Positions 1-9,218 of a stretch of 64,000 bases of DNA are shown piece after piece (within the stretch, counting starts at the first letter, position 1; every line of letters starts with the position of its first letter). The stretch spans positions 186,001-250,000 of the forward strand of contig NZ_CP091456.1 in assembly GCF_023611925.1 (NCBI RefSeq), given 5' to 3'. The stretch is from Avibacterium sp. 20-132 (lineage in GTDB: Bacteria > Pseudomonadota > Gammaproteobacteria > Enterobacterales > Pasteurellaceae). The notes under the pieces were generated by a model. That model ran no database searches, was not told where the DNA came from, and saw only the letters and a list, made by a program, of their open reading frames with translations. Made by a program: the position numbers and the translations under genes.

Positions 1-457
1 ATATATCTCTGATTAAATAGAGCAGCATAAATAAACCACTAATAGGAATAGCTAAATAAACTAACCCCATCTCAATGCCTAAAACAGGCGAAATCTGACC
101 ATGTGCCATAGTATCTTGCACTAAATTAATCCCGCCATAAAACATAATAGATGAAACAAAAAAGAGGCTGATCAAATTAATTATTAACGCTAATTGATTA
201 GTATTTTTTATTGAATTTTCAAATTTAGTTGCTAACAGATCAATAGCAAGATGCTTCTTCTGCCCTAAGGCATAAGCGGCACCAATTAGCCCAACCCAAA
301 TGAATAAGAACCTAGCCATTTCATCTGTGTAGGTACTTGGCGTATTTAAAATATATCGAGAAAATACTTGCCAAACGACACAAGCAACAAGCACAGAACA
401 AAGAACCACACACATTATTGATAGAATTCGATTAATTAGATTTATAAAATTTTCCAT
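1..457 (-). CDS. TRAP transporter small permease (DctQ family), C-terminus cut by window edge
   Basis: Reading leftwards from an ATG at 457 there is an open frame of 152 codons that is still open at base 1, so the C-terminus lies outside the window. The translation begins MENFINLINRILSIMC and carries four hydrophobic stretches with the DctQ-type motif W-Q-V-F-S-R-Y followed by D-E-M-A-R-F-L-F-I-W. It is the small membrane subunit of a tripartite sodium-driven importer that works with a large DctM permease (expected just left of the window) and a periplasmic binding protein. A strong ribosome site (GGTGAGGTGAA) precedes the start. It is divergent from the binding-protein gene at 703; related Pasteurellaceae loci usually have these genes in one operon. 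The neighbouring uronate genes suggest a sugar acid substrate, which is inference. Confidence 0.85.
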   Translation of the reverse strand, partial: MENFINLINRILSIMCVVLCSVLVACVVWQVFSRYILNTPSTYTDEMARFLFIWVGLIGAAYALGQKKHLAIDLLATKFENSIKNTNQLALIINLISLFFVSSIMFYGGINLVQDTMAHGQISPVLGIEMGLVYLAIPISGLFMLLYLIRDI

Positions 458-537
458 TTATTCACCTCACCATTCTTTTTTTGGTATTCCAATTTTTACT
501 TTGATAGAAAAAAATCGCAATAAAAAATAGTTATTTT

Positions 538-569
538 TGTGATCTGGTTCACCAATTTTAAAAAATTGG
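538..569. promoter_or_regulatory. CRP site with adjoining inverted repeat in the divergent TRAP promoter region
   Basis: TGTGA-TCTGGT-TCACC at 538-553 matches the CRP consensus TGTGA-N6-TCACA in nine of ten defined bases. It runs directly into an inverted repeat CCAATTTT-AA-AAAATTGG at 552-569. The halves AAATTGG/CCAATTT are those of UxuR/ExuR-type operators but face in the opposite order, so assignment to a GntR-type uronate regulator is only a guess. The 458-702 gap holds no gene that I can support. It must contain the promoters for both the leftward TRAP permease and the rightward binding protein, so catabolite control of both is likely. Confidence 0.6.
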
Positions 570-702
570 ATTGAACTATTAATAAAGATGGCTATATTTA
601 AACCATCCATAAGTACAGCAAAATAGCTTGTGGTACATATGAAAGTGAAATGTCTTATCACCACTTTCATTGATGAATTGATCTAACCAATTGGAGTATT
701 TT

Positions 703-1686
703 ATGAAAAAAACGATTCTTTCCACTGCGTTAATGACAATGTTATCAATGGGAATTGCATTATCTTCTCAAGCTAAAACAGTTTTAAAAGTTAGTCATAA
801 TAATGATAAAACTCACCCGGTTCATATATCCATGCAACATATGGCTGATGAGGTAAAACAACTCACACAGGGAGAAATTATTATCAGGATCTACCCAAAT
901 AGCCAACTAGGTTCACAAAGAGAGTCAATGGAATTGCTCCAGTCTGGCTCCCTTGATATGGCAAAATCAAATGCAAGTGAAATGGAGGCATTTGAAGCTT
1001 CTTATGGCGCATTTAACTTACCTTATTTATTTAAAGATCGAGAACATTACTATCGCACATTAGCTGATGAAAATGTCGGACAAAAAATTTTACAAAATTC
1101 AAAGGATAAAGGTTTTATCGGACTAACTTACTATGATGGTGGCGCGAGAAGCTTTTATGCAAATAAACCTATTAAATCTCCTGACGACCTAAAAGGAATG
1201 AAAATTCGGGTACAACCTAGTCCTACTGCAGTAGAAATGATCAAATTAATGGGAGCTTCACCAACACCTCTTGCTTATGGTGAACTATATACTGCATTAC
1301 AGCAAAAAGTTGTTGATGGTGCCGAAAATAATGAAACAGCATTAACCCTTGCTCGCCATGGAGAAGTAGCGAAATACTTTAGTGAAGATGAGCACACAAT
1401 GATTCCTGATGTATTATTAATCAGTACAAAATCTTGGAATAAATTAACGCCAGAGCAACAAAAAATATTAAAACAAGCTGCTGATAACTCAATGTTATTC
1501 CATAAAGATTTATGGACAAAAATGATTGCAGAGGAAAGAGCAAAAGCCCAAAAACAGCTCAATGTTGAATTTGTTAAAGTTGATAAAGCCCCTTTCGTAC
1601 AAGCGGTAAAATCAATGCATGATACAGCAAAACAAAATACGTTATTAAAACCTTATATTGAACGTATTGAAGTATTAGGTGAATAA
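703..1686 (+). CDS. TRAP transporter periplasmic substrate-binding protein (DctP family)
   Basis: This 327-residue protein has a Sec signal peptide (MKKTILSTALMTMLS through residue 24, cleavage after S-S-Q-A). It has the DctP family pattern: H-P-V-H-I-S-M near the mature N-terminus, Y-P-N-S-Q-L-G-S-Q-R-E near residue 65, G-A-R-S-F-Y-A near 150, and M-K-I-R-V-Q-P-S-P with the substrate-carboxylate arginine near 170. An in-frame TTG lies 12 bases upstream, but the ATG at 703 gives the proper signal peptide and has GGAG eight bases ahead. It binds an organic acid in the periplasm and hands it to the DctQM permease. Close relatives in Haemophilus sit with uronate genes, and the next genes here are fructuronate reductase and uxaC. 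A hexuronate or 2-keto-3-deoxygluconate-type ligand is therefore likely but not proven. Confidence 0.9.
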   Translation: MKKTILSTALMTMLSMGIALSSQAKTVLKVSHNNDKTHPVHISMQHMADEVKQLTQGEIIIRIYPNSQLGSQRESMELLQSGSLDMAKSNASEMEAFEASYGAFNLPYLFKDREHYYRTLADENVGQKILQNSKDKGFIGLTYYDGGARSFYANKPIKSPDDLKGMKIRVQPSPTAVEMIKLMGASPTPLAYGELYTALQQKVVDGAENNETALTLARHGEVAKYFSEDEHTMIPDVLLISTKSWNKLTPEQQKILKQAADNSMLFHKDLWTKMIAEERAKAQKQLNVEFVKVDKAPFVQAVKSMHDTAKQNTLLKPYIERIEVLGE

Positions 1687-1695
1687 TTCATAAAT

Positions 1696-1724
1696 AAGTG
1701 CGGTTTTTTTTACCGCACTTTTAC
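1696..1724 (+). terminator. Inverted uptake-signal pair acting as terminator
   Basis: AAGTGCGGT at 1696-1704 and ACCGCACTT at 1712-1720 form a nine-base stem with a seven-base T-rich loop and a TTTT tail. Inverted USS pairs used as intrinsic terminators are typical of Pasteurellaceae. It separates the binding-protein gene from the SDR gene, whose start is only 29 bases beyond the second arm. Confidence 0.75.
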
Positions 1725-1749
1725 TAATTTACTAATAGAGGATCTTACT

Positions 1750-2601
1750 ATGGCGTTAACCATTGCGAAAAACCATAATTTAAAAGATAAACTCATCGTT
1801 ATTACAGGTGCAGGAGGGGTGCTATGTGCCTTTTTAGCCAAAGCCCTCGCAAAAACACAGGCAAAAATTGCATTATTAGATATCAATTTTGATGCGGCAA
1901 ACCAAGTAGCTCAAGAAATTGAACAATCAGGAGGTATCGCAAAAGCCTATAAAACTAATGTATTGGAATTAGAAAGTATCCAACAAACACGCAATGCCAT
2001 TGAAAGAGAGCTTGGTACTTGTGATATTTTGATTAATGGAGCTGGCGGGAATAATCCCAAAGCCACAACTGATAATGAATTTCATGAATTTGATTTACCA
2101 GAACATACTAAAAGTTTTTTTGAATTAGATAAATCAGGTATCGAATTTGTCTTCAACCTAAACTATTTAGGCACACTCTTACCAACGCAAGTATTTGCTA
2201 AAGATATGATGGGGAAAAAAGGGGCAAATATTGTAAATATTTCAAGTATGAATGCCTTTACACCTTTAACTAAAATTCCTGCTTACTCTGGAGCTAAAGC
2301 AGCAATCAGTAATTTTACCCAATGGCTTGCTGTTTATTTTTCCAAAGTTGGACTTCGCTGTAATGCTATTGCACCAGGCTTTTTAGTCAGTAATCAAAAC
2401 CGTGCATTACTCTTTGATAATAACGGGCAACCAACACCAAGAGCGAATAAAATCCTAACTAATACACCAATGGCAAGATTTGGTGAACCAGAGGAATTAC
2501 TAGGTGCATTACTCTTTTTAATTGACACTGAATATTCTAGTTTTGTTAATGGTGTGATTATCCCTGTTGATGGCGGCTTCTCAGCTTATAGTGGGGTATA
2601 A
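1750..2601 (+). CDS. SDR oxidoreductase, probable D-mannonate oxidoreductase (fructuronate reductase)
   Basis: A 283-residue classical short-chain dehydrogenase. The nucleotide-binding motif T-G-A-G-G-V-L-C lies near residue 20, N-G-A-G-G near 96, and the catalytic Ser...Y-S-G-A-K near 170-185. The C-terminal I-P-V-D-G-G-F is also typical. The sequence resembles the UxuB/YjmF-type SDRs that reduce D-fructuronate to D-mannonate, and a very similar gene lies in the uronate/TRAP cluster of H. influenzae. uxaC follows after one base, so the pair would convert glucuronate to fructuronate to mannonate. Mannonate dehydratase (UxuA) is not in the window. A KduD-like role (reducing the DhuI product) is an alternative that I cannot exclude. 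AGAGGATC ahead of the ATG is the ribosome site. Confidence 0.8.
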   Translation: MALTIAKNHNLKDKLIVITGAGGVLCAFLAKALAKTQAKIALLDINFDAANQVAQEIEQSGGIAKAYKTNVLELESIQQTRNAIERELGTCDILINGAGGNNPKATTDNEFHEFDLPEHTKSFFELDKSGIEFVFNLNYLGTLLPTQVFAKDMMGKKGANIVNISSMNAFTPLTKIPAYSGAKAAISNFTQWLAVYFSKVGLRCNAIAPGFLVSNQNRALLFDNNGQPTPRANKILTNTPMARFGEPEELLGALLFLIDTEYSSFVNGVIIPVDGGFSAYSGV

Positions 2602-2602
2602 A

Positions 2603-4006
2603 ATGAAAACATTTATGGACGAAGATTTTTTACTATCTAGCGATACAGCAAAGCAACTTTATCATCAGTATGCAGCTCCTGAACCTATTTTTGATTATCA
2701 CTGCCACCTAAGTCCAAAAGATATTGCTGAAAACCGACAATTTAAAGATCTCACTGAAATTTGGTTAGAAGGCGATCATTATAAATGGCGAGCAATGCGA
2801 ACAGCAGGTATAGATGAAACATTCATTACAGGAAAAGCAGATAATTATCAAAAATATTTAGCTTGGGCTAGGACTGTACCATTATGTATCGGCAATCCTA
2901 TTTATCATTGGACACATTTAGAATTACGCCGACCTTTTGGTATCTCCCATACTCTATTTAATCCAGAATCTGCAGACAAAATTTGGTACCAATGTAATGA
3001 AATGCTCCAACAGCCTGATTTTTCTGCACGTGGAATTATGCAACAGATGAACGTCCATCTATCAGGTACAACAGATGATCCTATTGATAATCTCAATTAT
3101 CATCAACAAATTGCCAATGATCCTAACTTTAATATTGAAGTTATCCCTAGTTGGCGACCTGATAAAGCTCTCAAAATTGAACTTGACGGATTTCCAGAAT
3201 ATATTGCCCAACTCTCGATAGTCAGTGATGTTGATATTCATACTTTTGATACATTAAAGCAAGCCTTATTAAAACGACTGAATCACTTTGATCTTTATGG
3301 ATGTAAATCTGCTGATCATGGCATGGAGATTGTGCGTTTTGCTCCAATTCCTGAAGATGCAGTACTAGATCATATCCTACAACAACGTTTGCAAGGAAAA
3401 ATATTAGAGGAAGAAAAAATCGCACAATTTAGTACCGCACTTCTAGTGTGGCTTGCGGAACAATACGCTAAGCGTCAGTGGGTAATGCAAATGCATATTG
3501 GTGCTTTACGCAATAACAATACTCGGATGTTTCGTTTACTGGGTGCTGATAGCGGTTTTGATTCTATCGGAGATCGTATCTATGCAGAACCTTTGGCTAA
3601 ATTATTAGATTTAATGGATCAAACAGATCAACTTCCTAAAACTGTACTCTACTGCTTAAATCCACGTGATAATGAAATGATCGCAAGTATGATTGGTAAT
3701 TTTCAAACTGGCGGAATAGCTGGGAAAATTCAATTTGGCTCTGGTTGGTGGTTTAACGATCAAAAAGATGGTATGGAACGCCAATTACAACAACTTTCTC
3801 AATTAGGTTTATTAAGCCAATTTATTGGTATGCTAACTGACTCCCGTAGTTTCCTTTCTTTTACTCGCCATGAATATTTTCGCCGTATTTTATGTGAAAT
3901 GATTGGTACTTGGGTAGAAAAAGGTGAAGCGCCAAACGATCTCAATTTGCTAGGACAAATGGTAAAAAATATCTGTTTTAATAATGCAAAAAATTATTTT
4001 AAATAA
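2603..4006 (+). CDS. uxaC: Glucuronate isomerase
   Basis: The 467-residue product matches UxaC (usual length about 470) along its whole length. It isomerises D-glucuronate to D-fructuronate (and galacturonate to tagaturonate) in the cytoplasm. The amidohydrolase-like metal motif H-C-H-L-S is near residue 34 in [13 protein letters not shown]. Family stretches [13 protein letters not shown] and [18 protein letters not shown] are intact. The frame is open upstream into the previous gene, but the ATG at 2603, one base after the SDR stop, gives the family N-terminus ([11 protein letters not shown]). It is translationally coupled to the SDR gene and is followed by the PP2C-like gene after ten bases, so the three are probably one transcript. 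Confidence 0.95.
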   Translation: MKTFMDEDFLLSSDTAKQLYHQYAAPEPIFDYHCHLSPKDIAENRQFKDLTEIWLEGDHYKWRAMRTAGIDETFITGKADNYQKYLAWARTVPLCIGNPIYHWTHLELRRPFGISHTLFNPESADKIWYQCNEMLQQPDFSARGIMQQMNVHLSGTTDDPIDNLNYHQQIANDPNFNIEVIPSWRPDKALKIELDGFPEYIAQLSIVSDVDIHTFDTLKQALLKRLNHFDLYGCKSADHGMEIVRFAPIPEDAVLDHILQQRLQGKILEEEKIAQFSTALLVWLAEQYAKRQWVMQMHIGALRNNNTRMFRLLGADSGFDSIGDRIYAEPLAKLLDLMDQTDQLPKTVLYCLNPRDNEMIASMIGNFQTGGIAGKIQFGSGWWFNDQKDGMERQLQQLSQLGLLSQFIGMLTDSRSFLSFTRHEYFRRILCEMIGTWVEKGEAPNDLNLLGQMVKNICFNNAKNYFK

Positions 4007-4016
4007 GGAGAAAACT

Positions 4017-4955
4017 ATGAAGAAATTTACTTTATGCCTACTTAGTATATTGCCTTTACAAACCTTTGCGACAGATAATTTAGTCTATGATAAACCACAA
4101 CAACAATCCCTATCTCACGGCAAAATTGAATATTTTATTCAATCTAAGATAGGAGCTGGAGAAAAAAATAATGCGCAATGTGAAGATGGATTATTTTTCA
4201 ATGATCACTATCTTGCTGTATTTGATGGCGCAACTGATAAATCAGGTAAAAAATATGATGGAAAGAAAGGGGGACGTGTCAGCCGTGATATTATCCAATC
4301 TGTATTTCAATCTTTGCCTCCAAATACACCAAAAGAAGACGTACTAAAACGGATCAATCAGGAATACCAAAAATTCTATGCACAAAATAAAGATATTGAT
4401 TTTGAGAAAAATCCTCTCTTCCGTCCAACTGCGACATTAATTTGGTATAATTTTGATACAAATGAGCTTGTTGCAATTGGTGATTCAAAAGCAAGAATCA
4501 ATGGTACCGCTTATAATGATGAAGAAAAATTAGTAGATACTCTCAATAGTGCATTGCGTGTAAAGGTAATCAAAGAACTTGGTTTAACAGACCAGCAAGT
4601 AGCAGATAATGATTTAGGTCGTTTCTATATTCTTCCATTACTAAAACGCCAAGCTGAATTCCAAAATAATCCAAATGCGCCAAAAGCATTTCAATTTTGG
4701 GCAATTGATGGGTTTGATATTCCTCCTTCTGAATTACGTGTCTGGAAATTTGATAATCGCCCTAAAATTATTGAACTGAGTTCTGATGGTTATGAAACCT
4801 ACCCAAAAGAAGCAACGATTGAATCTTACGAAAAGGCATTACATCACGTATTGGAAACAGATAAGCTGAGGATCAAGCATCCTTCCACCAAAGGAGTAGC
4901 AAAAGGAAATTATAGCTTCGATGACAGAGCAGTACTCATTTATCAAGCGAAATAA
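4017..4955 (+). CDS. Exported PP2C-like protein (PPM phosphatase fold)
   Basis: The 312-residue product has a short Sec signal peptide (MKKFTLCLLSILPLQTFA). The metal-binding pattern of PP2C/PPM phosphatases follows: E-D-G at residues 56-58, V-F-D-G-A-T-D around residue 70, P-T-A-T-L, A-I-G-D-S-K-A-R, S-S-D-G near 260 and a terminal F-D-D-R-A-V-L-I. The key aspartates seem to be present, so it may be an active metal-dependent phosphatase, but acting in the periplasm, which is unusual for the family. AAGGAG seven bases before the ATG at 4017 decides the start; the longer frame from 3984 would lose the signal peptide. It is the last gene of the uronate operon. Its substrate (a phosphosugar, a phosphoprotein, or something else) cannot be told from sequence. 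Confidence 0.65.
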   Translation: MKKFTLCLLSILPLQTFATDNLVYDKPQQQSLSHGKIEYFIQSKIGAGEKNNAQCEDGLFFNDHYLAVFDGATDKSGKKYDGKKGGRVSRDIIQSVFQSLPPNTPKEDVLKRINQEYQKFYAQNKDIDFEKNPLFRPTATLIWYNFDTNELVAIGDSKARINGTAYNDEEKLVDTLNSALRVKVIKELGLTDQQVADNDLGRFYILPLLKRQAEFQNNPNAPKAFQFWAIDGFDIPPSELRVWKFDNRPKIIELSSDGYETYPKEATIESYEKALHHVLETDKLRIKHPSTKGVAKGNYSFDDRAVLIYQAK

Positions 4956-4962
4956 TGAATAA

Positions 4963-4989
4963 ATTGCGCCACTATCGGCGCAATTTTTA
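4963..4989 (+). terminator. Intrinsic terminator between convergent PP2C-like gene and aroA
   Basis: ATTGCGCC (4963-4970) pairs with GGCGCAAT (4977-4984) and is followed by five T. It ends the rightward uronate operon just before the stop of leftward aroA. Confidence 0.85.
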
Positions 4990-4990
4990 T

Positions 4991-6286
4991 CTATGCAAAA
5001 GCAATCTTCCCAAACTCCTCGAAAAAAGTGGGGAATGTTTTTGCTGTACATTTCGGATCAAGGATAGTGACTGGTGTATTTGAAAGAGCGATAAGTGCAA
5101 AGCACATTGCCATTCGGTGATCATTATAAGTTTCAATTTCTGCGTGTTTAAAATCCGTTAAAGAGAGCGGTTGTATACGGATATAATCCTCGCCTTCTTC
5201 AACTTCAGCGCCAACTTTACGCAGTTCGGTTGCCATTGCACTTAAGCGATCTGTTTCTTTGACGCGCCAATTATAAATATTGCGGATAACCGTTTCGCCT
5301 TCGGCAAATAATGCTGTCGTTGCAATGGTCATTGCGGCATCAGGGATATGATTCATATCCATATCAATGCCTTTTAATTGCCCTTTTTCGGCTTGAATAA
5401 AATCCTCTCCCCAAGTAATTTTTGCACCCATTTTTTCTAACACATCGGCAAATAAACGATCGCCTTGAATGGCGTGTTTACCAATGCCTGTTACTTTCAC
5501 CTTGCCTTTAATTGCACCTGCCGCAAGAAAATAAGAAGCCGAAGAGGCATCGCCCTCCACCAAATAGCGTTTAGGTGAGATATAGCACTGGTTACCTTGC
5601 ACAAAAAAGGTATGGTAATTATCGTTACGTACGGTTACCCCAAAATCTTTCATCATTGCTAGCGTGATGTCAATATAAGGTTTGGAAACCAGCTCTCCGA
5701 TGATCTCTATCTCCATATCCCCTTCTGCCAATGGGGCAGCCATTAAAAGTGCGGTCAAAAATTGCGACGAAATTGAACCATCAATTCGCACTTTTCCGCC
5801 TTTTAACCCTGTATTTTGAATGGCAACAGGGGGATAGCCTTCATTTTCTAAATAGCGAATATTCGCCCCGACTTGGCGTAATGCGTCCACCAAATGTTTG
5901 ATTGGACGCTCTTTCATTCTAGGTTCGCCAGTAAGAACCACTTCAGCAGGCTGTTCGCCTTTTAAACATAATGCTGCTGCCAAAGGGCGCATTGCTGTAC
6001 CTGCATTGCCTAAATAGAGAGATAAGCCACTTTGCCATTGAAACGCACCGCCAATGCCTTCAATTTCGCACACGGATTTATCTTCAGAAAGCTGATATTT
6101 CACCCCAAGGGCTTGCAAGGCGTTGAGCATATGGCGAATGTCATCGCTATCAAGTAAATTGGTTACTTTTGTTGTGCCTTTCGCAAGCGCCGCAAGTAAC
6201 AAAGCACGATTTGATAAACTTTTTGACCCCGGGAGGTTAATTTCTCCCTCTACCAAAGAAATAGGTTGTAGTGTTAATTTTTCCAT
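4991..6286 (-). CDS. aroA: 3-phosphoshikimate 1-carboxyvinyltransferase (EPSP synthase)
   Basis: A 431-residue full-length EPSP synthase, joining PEP to shikimate-3-phosphate in aromatic amino acid synthesis. The N-terminal [11 protein letters not shown] motif (residues 19-29), [10 protein letters not shown] (about 95-104) and [10 protein letters not shown] near residue 385 are all conserved. It lies seven bases after hisC and shares its transcript (serC-hisC-aroA, leftwards), an arrangement known in Pasteurellaceae. Nothing odd was seen. Confidence 0.98.
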   Translation of the reverse strand: MEKLTLQPISLVEGEINLPGSKSLSNRALLLAALAKGTTKVTNLLDSDDIRHMLNALQALGVKYQLSEDKSVCEIEGIGGAFQWQSGLSLYLGNAGTAMRPLAAALCLKGEQPAEVVLTGEPRMKERPIKHLVDALRQVGANIRYLENEGYPPVAIQNTGLKGGKVRIDGSISSQFLTALLMAAPLAEGDMEIEIIGELVSKPYIDITLAMMKDFGVTVRNDNYHTFFVQGNQCYISPKRYLVEGDASSASYFLAAGAIKGKVKVTGIGKHAIQGDRLFADVLEKMGAKITWGEDFIQAEKGQLKGIDMDMNHIPDAAMTIATTALFAEGETVIRNIYNWRVKETDRLSAMATELRKVGAEVEEGEDYIRIQPLSLTDFKHAEIETYNDHRMAMCFALIALSNTPVTILDPKCTAKTFPTFFEEFGKIAFA

Positions 6287-6293
6287 CTTCTCT

Positions 6294-7394
6294 TTAGCCC
6301 TTATTTAATACATTTAAAAGTGCGGTGAAAAATTTACCATTTTCTTCCGGTAAACCAATACTCACACGCAAGTGATTAGGCATTCCGTAACCTGCGATAG
6401 GGCGAACAATCACCCCCTCACGCAATAATTCTTCATAAATAGGCTGAGCAGGACGTTTAAAATCAATGGTAATGAAATTGCCTTTGGACGGAATATATTC
6501 CAATTGATGTTGCTGGCAAAATTGCTCATAGCGTTGCATTTCAGTGCGATTATTTGCTGCCACTTTTTCTACGAAAGCATCGTCTTTCAACACAGCACTA
6601 GCGGCAGAAAGTGCCAGTACATTACAGTTAAACGGCTGGCGCACGCGGTTTAATAAATCGGCAATTTCAGGGTGAGACACCGCATAGCCAATACGTAATC
6701 CTGCTAATCCATAGGCTTTAGAAAGAGAGCGAGAAATAATTAAATTTGGATATTTTTTTGCTAATGCAAAAGAATCAATACGTTCTTCTGGACGGGTAAA
6801 TTCGGTATAAGCCTCATCTAGCACAACAATAATATGGGCTGGTACTTGAGCCAAAAATTGCTCAAGTTCTTGCTGTGTAAGAAAATTTCCTGTTGGATTA
6901 TTTGGGTTAGCAATAAAGATAAGTTTTGTTTTGTCATTAATGGCTTGCAAAAAGCCGTCTAAATCGTGTCCCCAATTTTTTGCCGGAATTTCTCTTGCCA
7001 CTGCATTAATGGCTTTGGTAACCAAAGGATAAACAATAAAAGCATATTGCGAATAAATAATTTCATCTTTTTCACTGGCAAATGTGTGGGCGAATAATTC
7101 CAATAAATCGTTTGATCCATTACCAAGGGTAATTTGTTCTGCTTTAACGCCAAATTTTTCAGCAATGACGGTTTTTAATTCAAAACCGTTGGCATCGGGG
7201 TAACGAGTGAGATGTGGCAACTGTGCTTGAATGGCATCAATGGCACTTTGTGGAAAGCCAAAAGGATTTTCATTAGAGGCTAATTTCACAATATTTTGCA
7301 CGCCAAGTTCACGTTCTAATTCTTCAATTGGTTTACCTGCTTGATAAGGGGAAAGGGATTTCACCCCTTCATTCGCAACATCAATAAATTGCAT
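6294..7394 (-). CDS. hisC: Histidinol-phosphate aminotransferase
   Basis: A 366-residue class II aminotransferase of fold type I. It transfers the amino group from glutamate to imidazole-acetol phosphate in histidine synthesis and often also accepts aromatic substrates. The PLP lysine lies in [12 protein letters not shown] near residue 227; N-P-N-N-P-T-G and L-R-I-G-Y-A are present. Placed between serC and aroA and away from a his operon, it corresponds to the second hisC copy (hisC2) of Haemophilus, which may serve aromatic amino acid transamination. The functional split is inferred. Confidence 0.95.
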   Translation of the reverse strand: MQFIDVANEGVKSLSPYQAGKPIEELERELGVQNIVKLASNENPFGFPQSAIDAIQAQLPHLTRYPDANGFELKTVIAEKFGVKAEQITLGNGSNDLLELFAHTFASEKDEIIYSQYAFIVYPLVTKAINAVAREIPAKNWGHDLDGFLQAINDKTKLIFIANPNNPTGNFLTQQELEQFLAQVPAHIIVVLDEAYTEFTRPEERIDSFALAKKYPNLIISRSLSKAYGLAGLRIGYAVSHPEIADLLNRVRQPFNCNVLALSAASAVLKDDAFVEKVAANNRTEMQRYEQFCQQHQLEYIPSKGNFITIDFKRPAQPIYEELLREGVIVRPIAGYGMPNHLRVSIGLPEENGKFFTALLNVLNKG

Positions 7395-7426
7395 TTTTGT
7401 TCCTTGTGTTTAATGTTGATACAGCG

Positions 7427-7456
7427 AAGGCTTGCCCATATCAATTAGCAAGCCTT
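7427..7456 (-). other. Hairpin between serC and hisC
   Basis: AAGGCTTGC (7427-7435) is complementary to GCAAGCCTT (7448-7456) with a 12-base loop. There is no T-run after it on the leftward strand, so it is not a standard terminator. It could stabilise the serC message or weaken read-through into hisC. Confidence 0.4.
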
Positions 7457-7471
7457 TGATAATTAATAAAA

Positions 7472-8554
7472 TTAACGATTTTCAGTAGCAAATTTTTCCA
7501 TAAACGCAATTAAGGCTTTTACCCCTTCAATCGGCATTGCGTTATAAATGGACGCCCGCATTCCACCAATCACTTTATGCCCTTTTAATGCTTGTAAGCC
7601 AACTTCTGTGGCTTCAGTAACAAACTTCATATTGAGTTCATCATTGCCTGTGCTGAAAGTAACATTCATTAAAGAGCGGTTGTTTTTTGCCACAGAATTG
7701 TGATAGAAATCGCTTTGATCTAAATAATCATAAAGCAACTGGGCTTTTTCTTGATTGCGTTTTTCGACCGCTTTCACGCCCCCTTTTGCTAATAAATACT
7801 TAAAGACTAAAGAACAGAGATACCAAGCAAACGTAGGTGGCGTGTTAATCATTGAATCACTGTTGGCTTGCACGGCATAATTCCAAATAGATGGTGTGGC
7901 TTCGCGTGCCTTACCAATTAAATCTTCACGCACAATGACAATAGTAATACCCGCAGGCCCTAGGTTTTTCTGCGCTCCTGCATAAATAATCCCAAATTGG
8001 TTAATATCCACTTCACGAGAAAGAATATTCGAAGACATATCCGCCACTAATACCGCCTTCCCCACTTTTGGCACATCAAAAATTTCTACCCCACTAATGG
8101 TTTCATTCGGGCAATAATGTACATAATCATACTGTTCCGCAATATCACTGAAATCAAGCTGTTCTACGCTTAATTCATTACCTTGCGATAAAATATTGAC
8201 TTCATCCACTTCACAAAACAAACGTGCCTCTTTTGCGGCAGTCGAAGACCAATGCCCACTGGTTAAATATAAAGCTTTGCCTTTTTCACCAATTAAATTC
8301 ATCGGTATGGCGGCAAATTGCCCACGGGCGCCTCCTTGCAAAAAGAGGATTTTATAATTATCAGGAATGTGATACAGCTCACGGAAATCTTTTTCAGCTT
8401 GAGTGATTAATTCCATAAATAATTTACCGCGATGGCTCACTTCCATAACAGAAGTATGCTGACCTTGCCAATTTAATAATTCTGCTTGTGCTTGCTCTAA
8501 CACCTCACGAGGCATCATTGCTGGCCCCGCACTAAAATTAAATACCTGTGTCAT
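7472..8554 (-). CDS. serC: Phosphoserine aminotransferase
   Basis: The 360-residue product covers the full SerC family. It makes 3-phosphoserine from phosphohydroxypyruvate and also acts in PLP synthesis. It starts V-F-N-F-S-A-G-P-A-M-M-P and keeps the PLP lysine context Y-A-G-A-Q-K-N-L-G-P-A-G near residue 197. It is the first gene of the leftward serC-hisC-aroA unit. The promoter must lie in the 226-base gap to tmaR, which otherwise holds no feature that I can defend. Confidence 0.98.
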   Translation of the reverse strand: MTQVFNFSAGPAMMPREVLEQAQAELLNWQGQHTSVMEVSHRGKLFMELITQAEKDFRELYHIPDNYKILFLQGGARGQFAAIPMNLIGEKGKALYLTSGHWSSTAAKEARLFCEVDEVNILSQGNELSVEQLDFSDIAEQYDYVHYCPNETISGVEIFDVPKVGKAVLVADMSSNILSREVDINQFGIIYAGAQKNLGPAGITIVIVREDLIGKAREATPSIWNYAVQANSDSMINTPPTFAWYLCSLVFKYLLAKGGVKAVEKRNQEKAQLLYDYLDQSDFYHNSVAKNNRSLMNVTFSTGNDELNMKFVTEATEVGLQALKGHKVIGGMRASIYNAMPIEGVKALIAFMEKFATENR

Positions 8555-8780
8555 TTTCCATTCCTAATGATGATTGTTGTGTAAAAATAATCTGCTAGTT
8601 TTATCACCTCAAAGAAAGCGAATCAATGACTTTTATTTAATTCAGAAAAATTTTTGATCTTATCCACAAAAAAGCACGGAAGTCTTTGACGAAAAAAGTA
8701 AAAAAGACTACATTAATTAACGCAATGCAATCGATAAATCTTATTGAATTTATTATTAATCTATTAGAGAGTTGAAACTT

Positions 8781-9116
8781 ATGGAAACAGTCAATAAACA
8801 GTCTTTCCAAGATGTCTTGGAGTATGTGCGTATGTATCGTTTAAAAAACAAACTATTGCGTGATATTGATGACAATAACCGCAAAATCCGTGACAACCAA
8901 AAACGTGTTCTATTATTAGACAATCTTAATCAATATATCCGTGATGATATGAGTGTGGAAGATATTCGTGTGATTATCGAAAATATGCGTGAAGACTATG
9001 ATGGCCGTGTTGATGACTACCGCATTCGTAATGCCGAACTTGCTACACAACGCCGTGAAATTAGCGCTAAAATGAAAGAGCAGAAAAAAGCACACGCTGA
9101 GCGTGTAAAAAAATAA
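8781..9116 (+). CDS. tmaR: Pole-localizer protein TmaR (YeeX/DUF496 family)
   Basis: A 111-residue, highly charged, largely helical protein ([16 protein letters not shown]) that matches the DUF496/YeeX family over its full length, with a probable coiled coil from about residue 20 to the end. In E. coli this protein, renamed TmaR, clusters at the pole and sequesters phosphorylated PTS enzyme I, modulating sugar uptake. That is of interest here because the window also encodes a complete PTS. The ATG at 8781 is preferred to the in-frame TTG nine bases upstream because it gives the conserved N-terminus. It is monocistronic. Confidence 0.88.
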   Translation: METVNKQSFQDVLEYVRMYRLKNKLLRDIDDNNRKIRDNQKRVLLLDNLNQYIRDDMSVEDIRVIIENMREDYDGRVDDYRIRNAELATQRREISAKMKEQKKAHAERVKK

Positions 9117-9218
9117 ATTATAGAAGATCAAATCTAATCTGCTAAATATAGGTTTCTAAACGAAATCATCGGGTTGGGTTTGGTCTGCTATATCACAGCA
9201 TAACAATCTTCTCTCCCT

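Noticed and set aside
467..670. 67-codon leftward open frame between the TRAP genes
   Set aside because: It overlaps the CRP site and promoter region and has no similarity or credible start.
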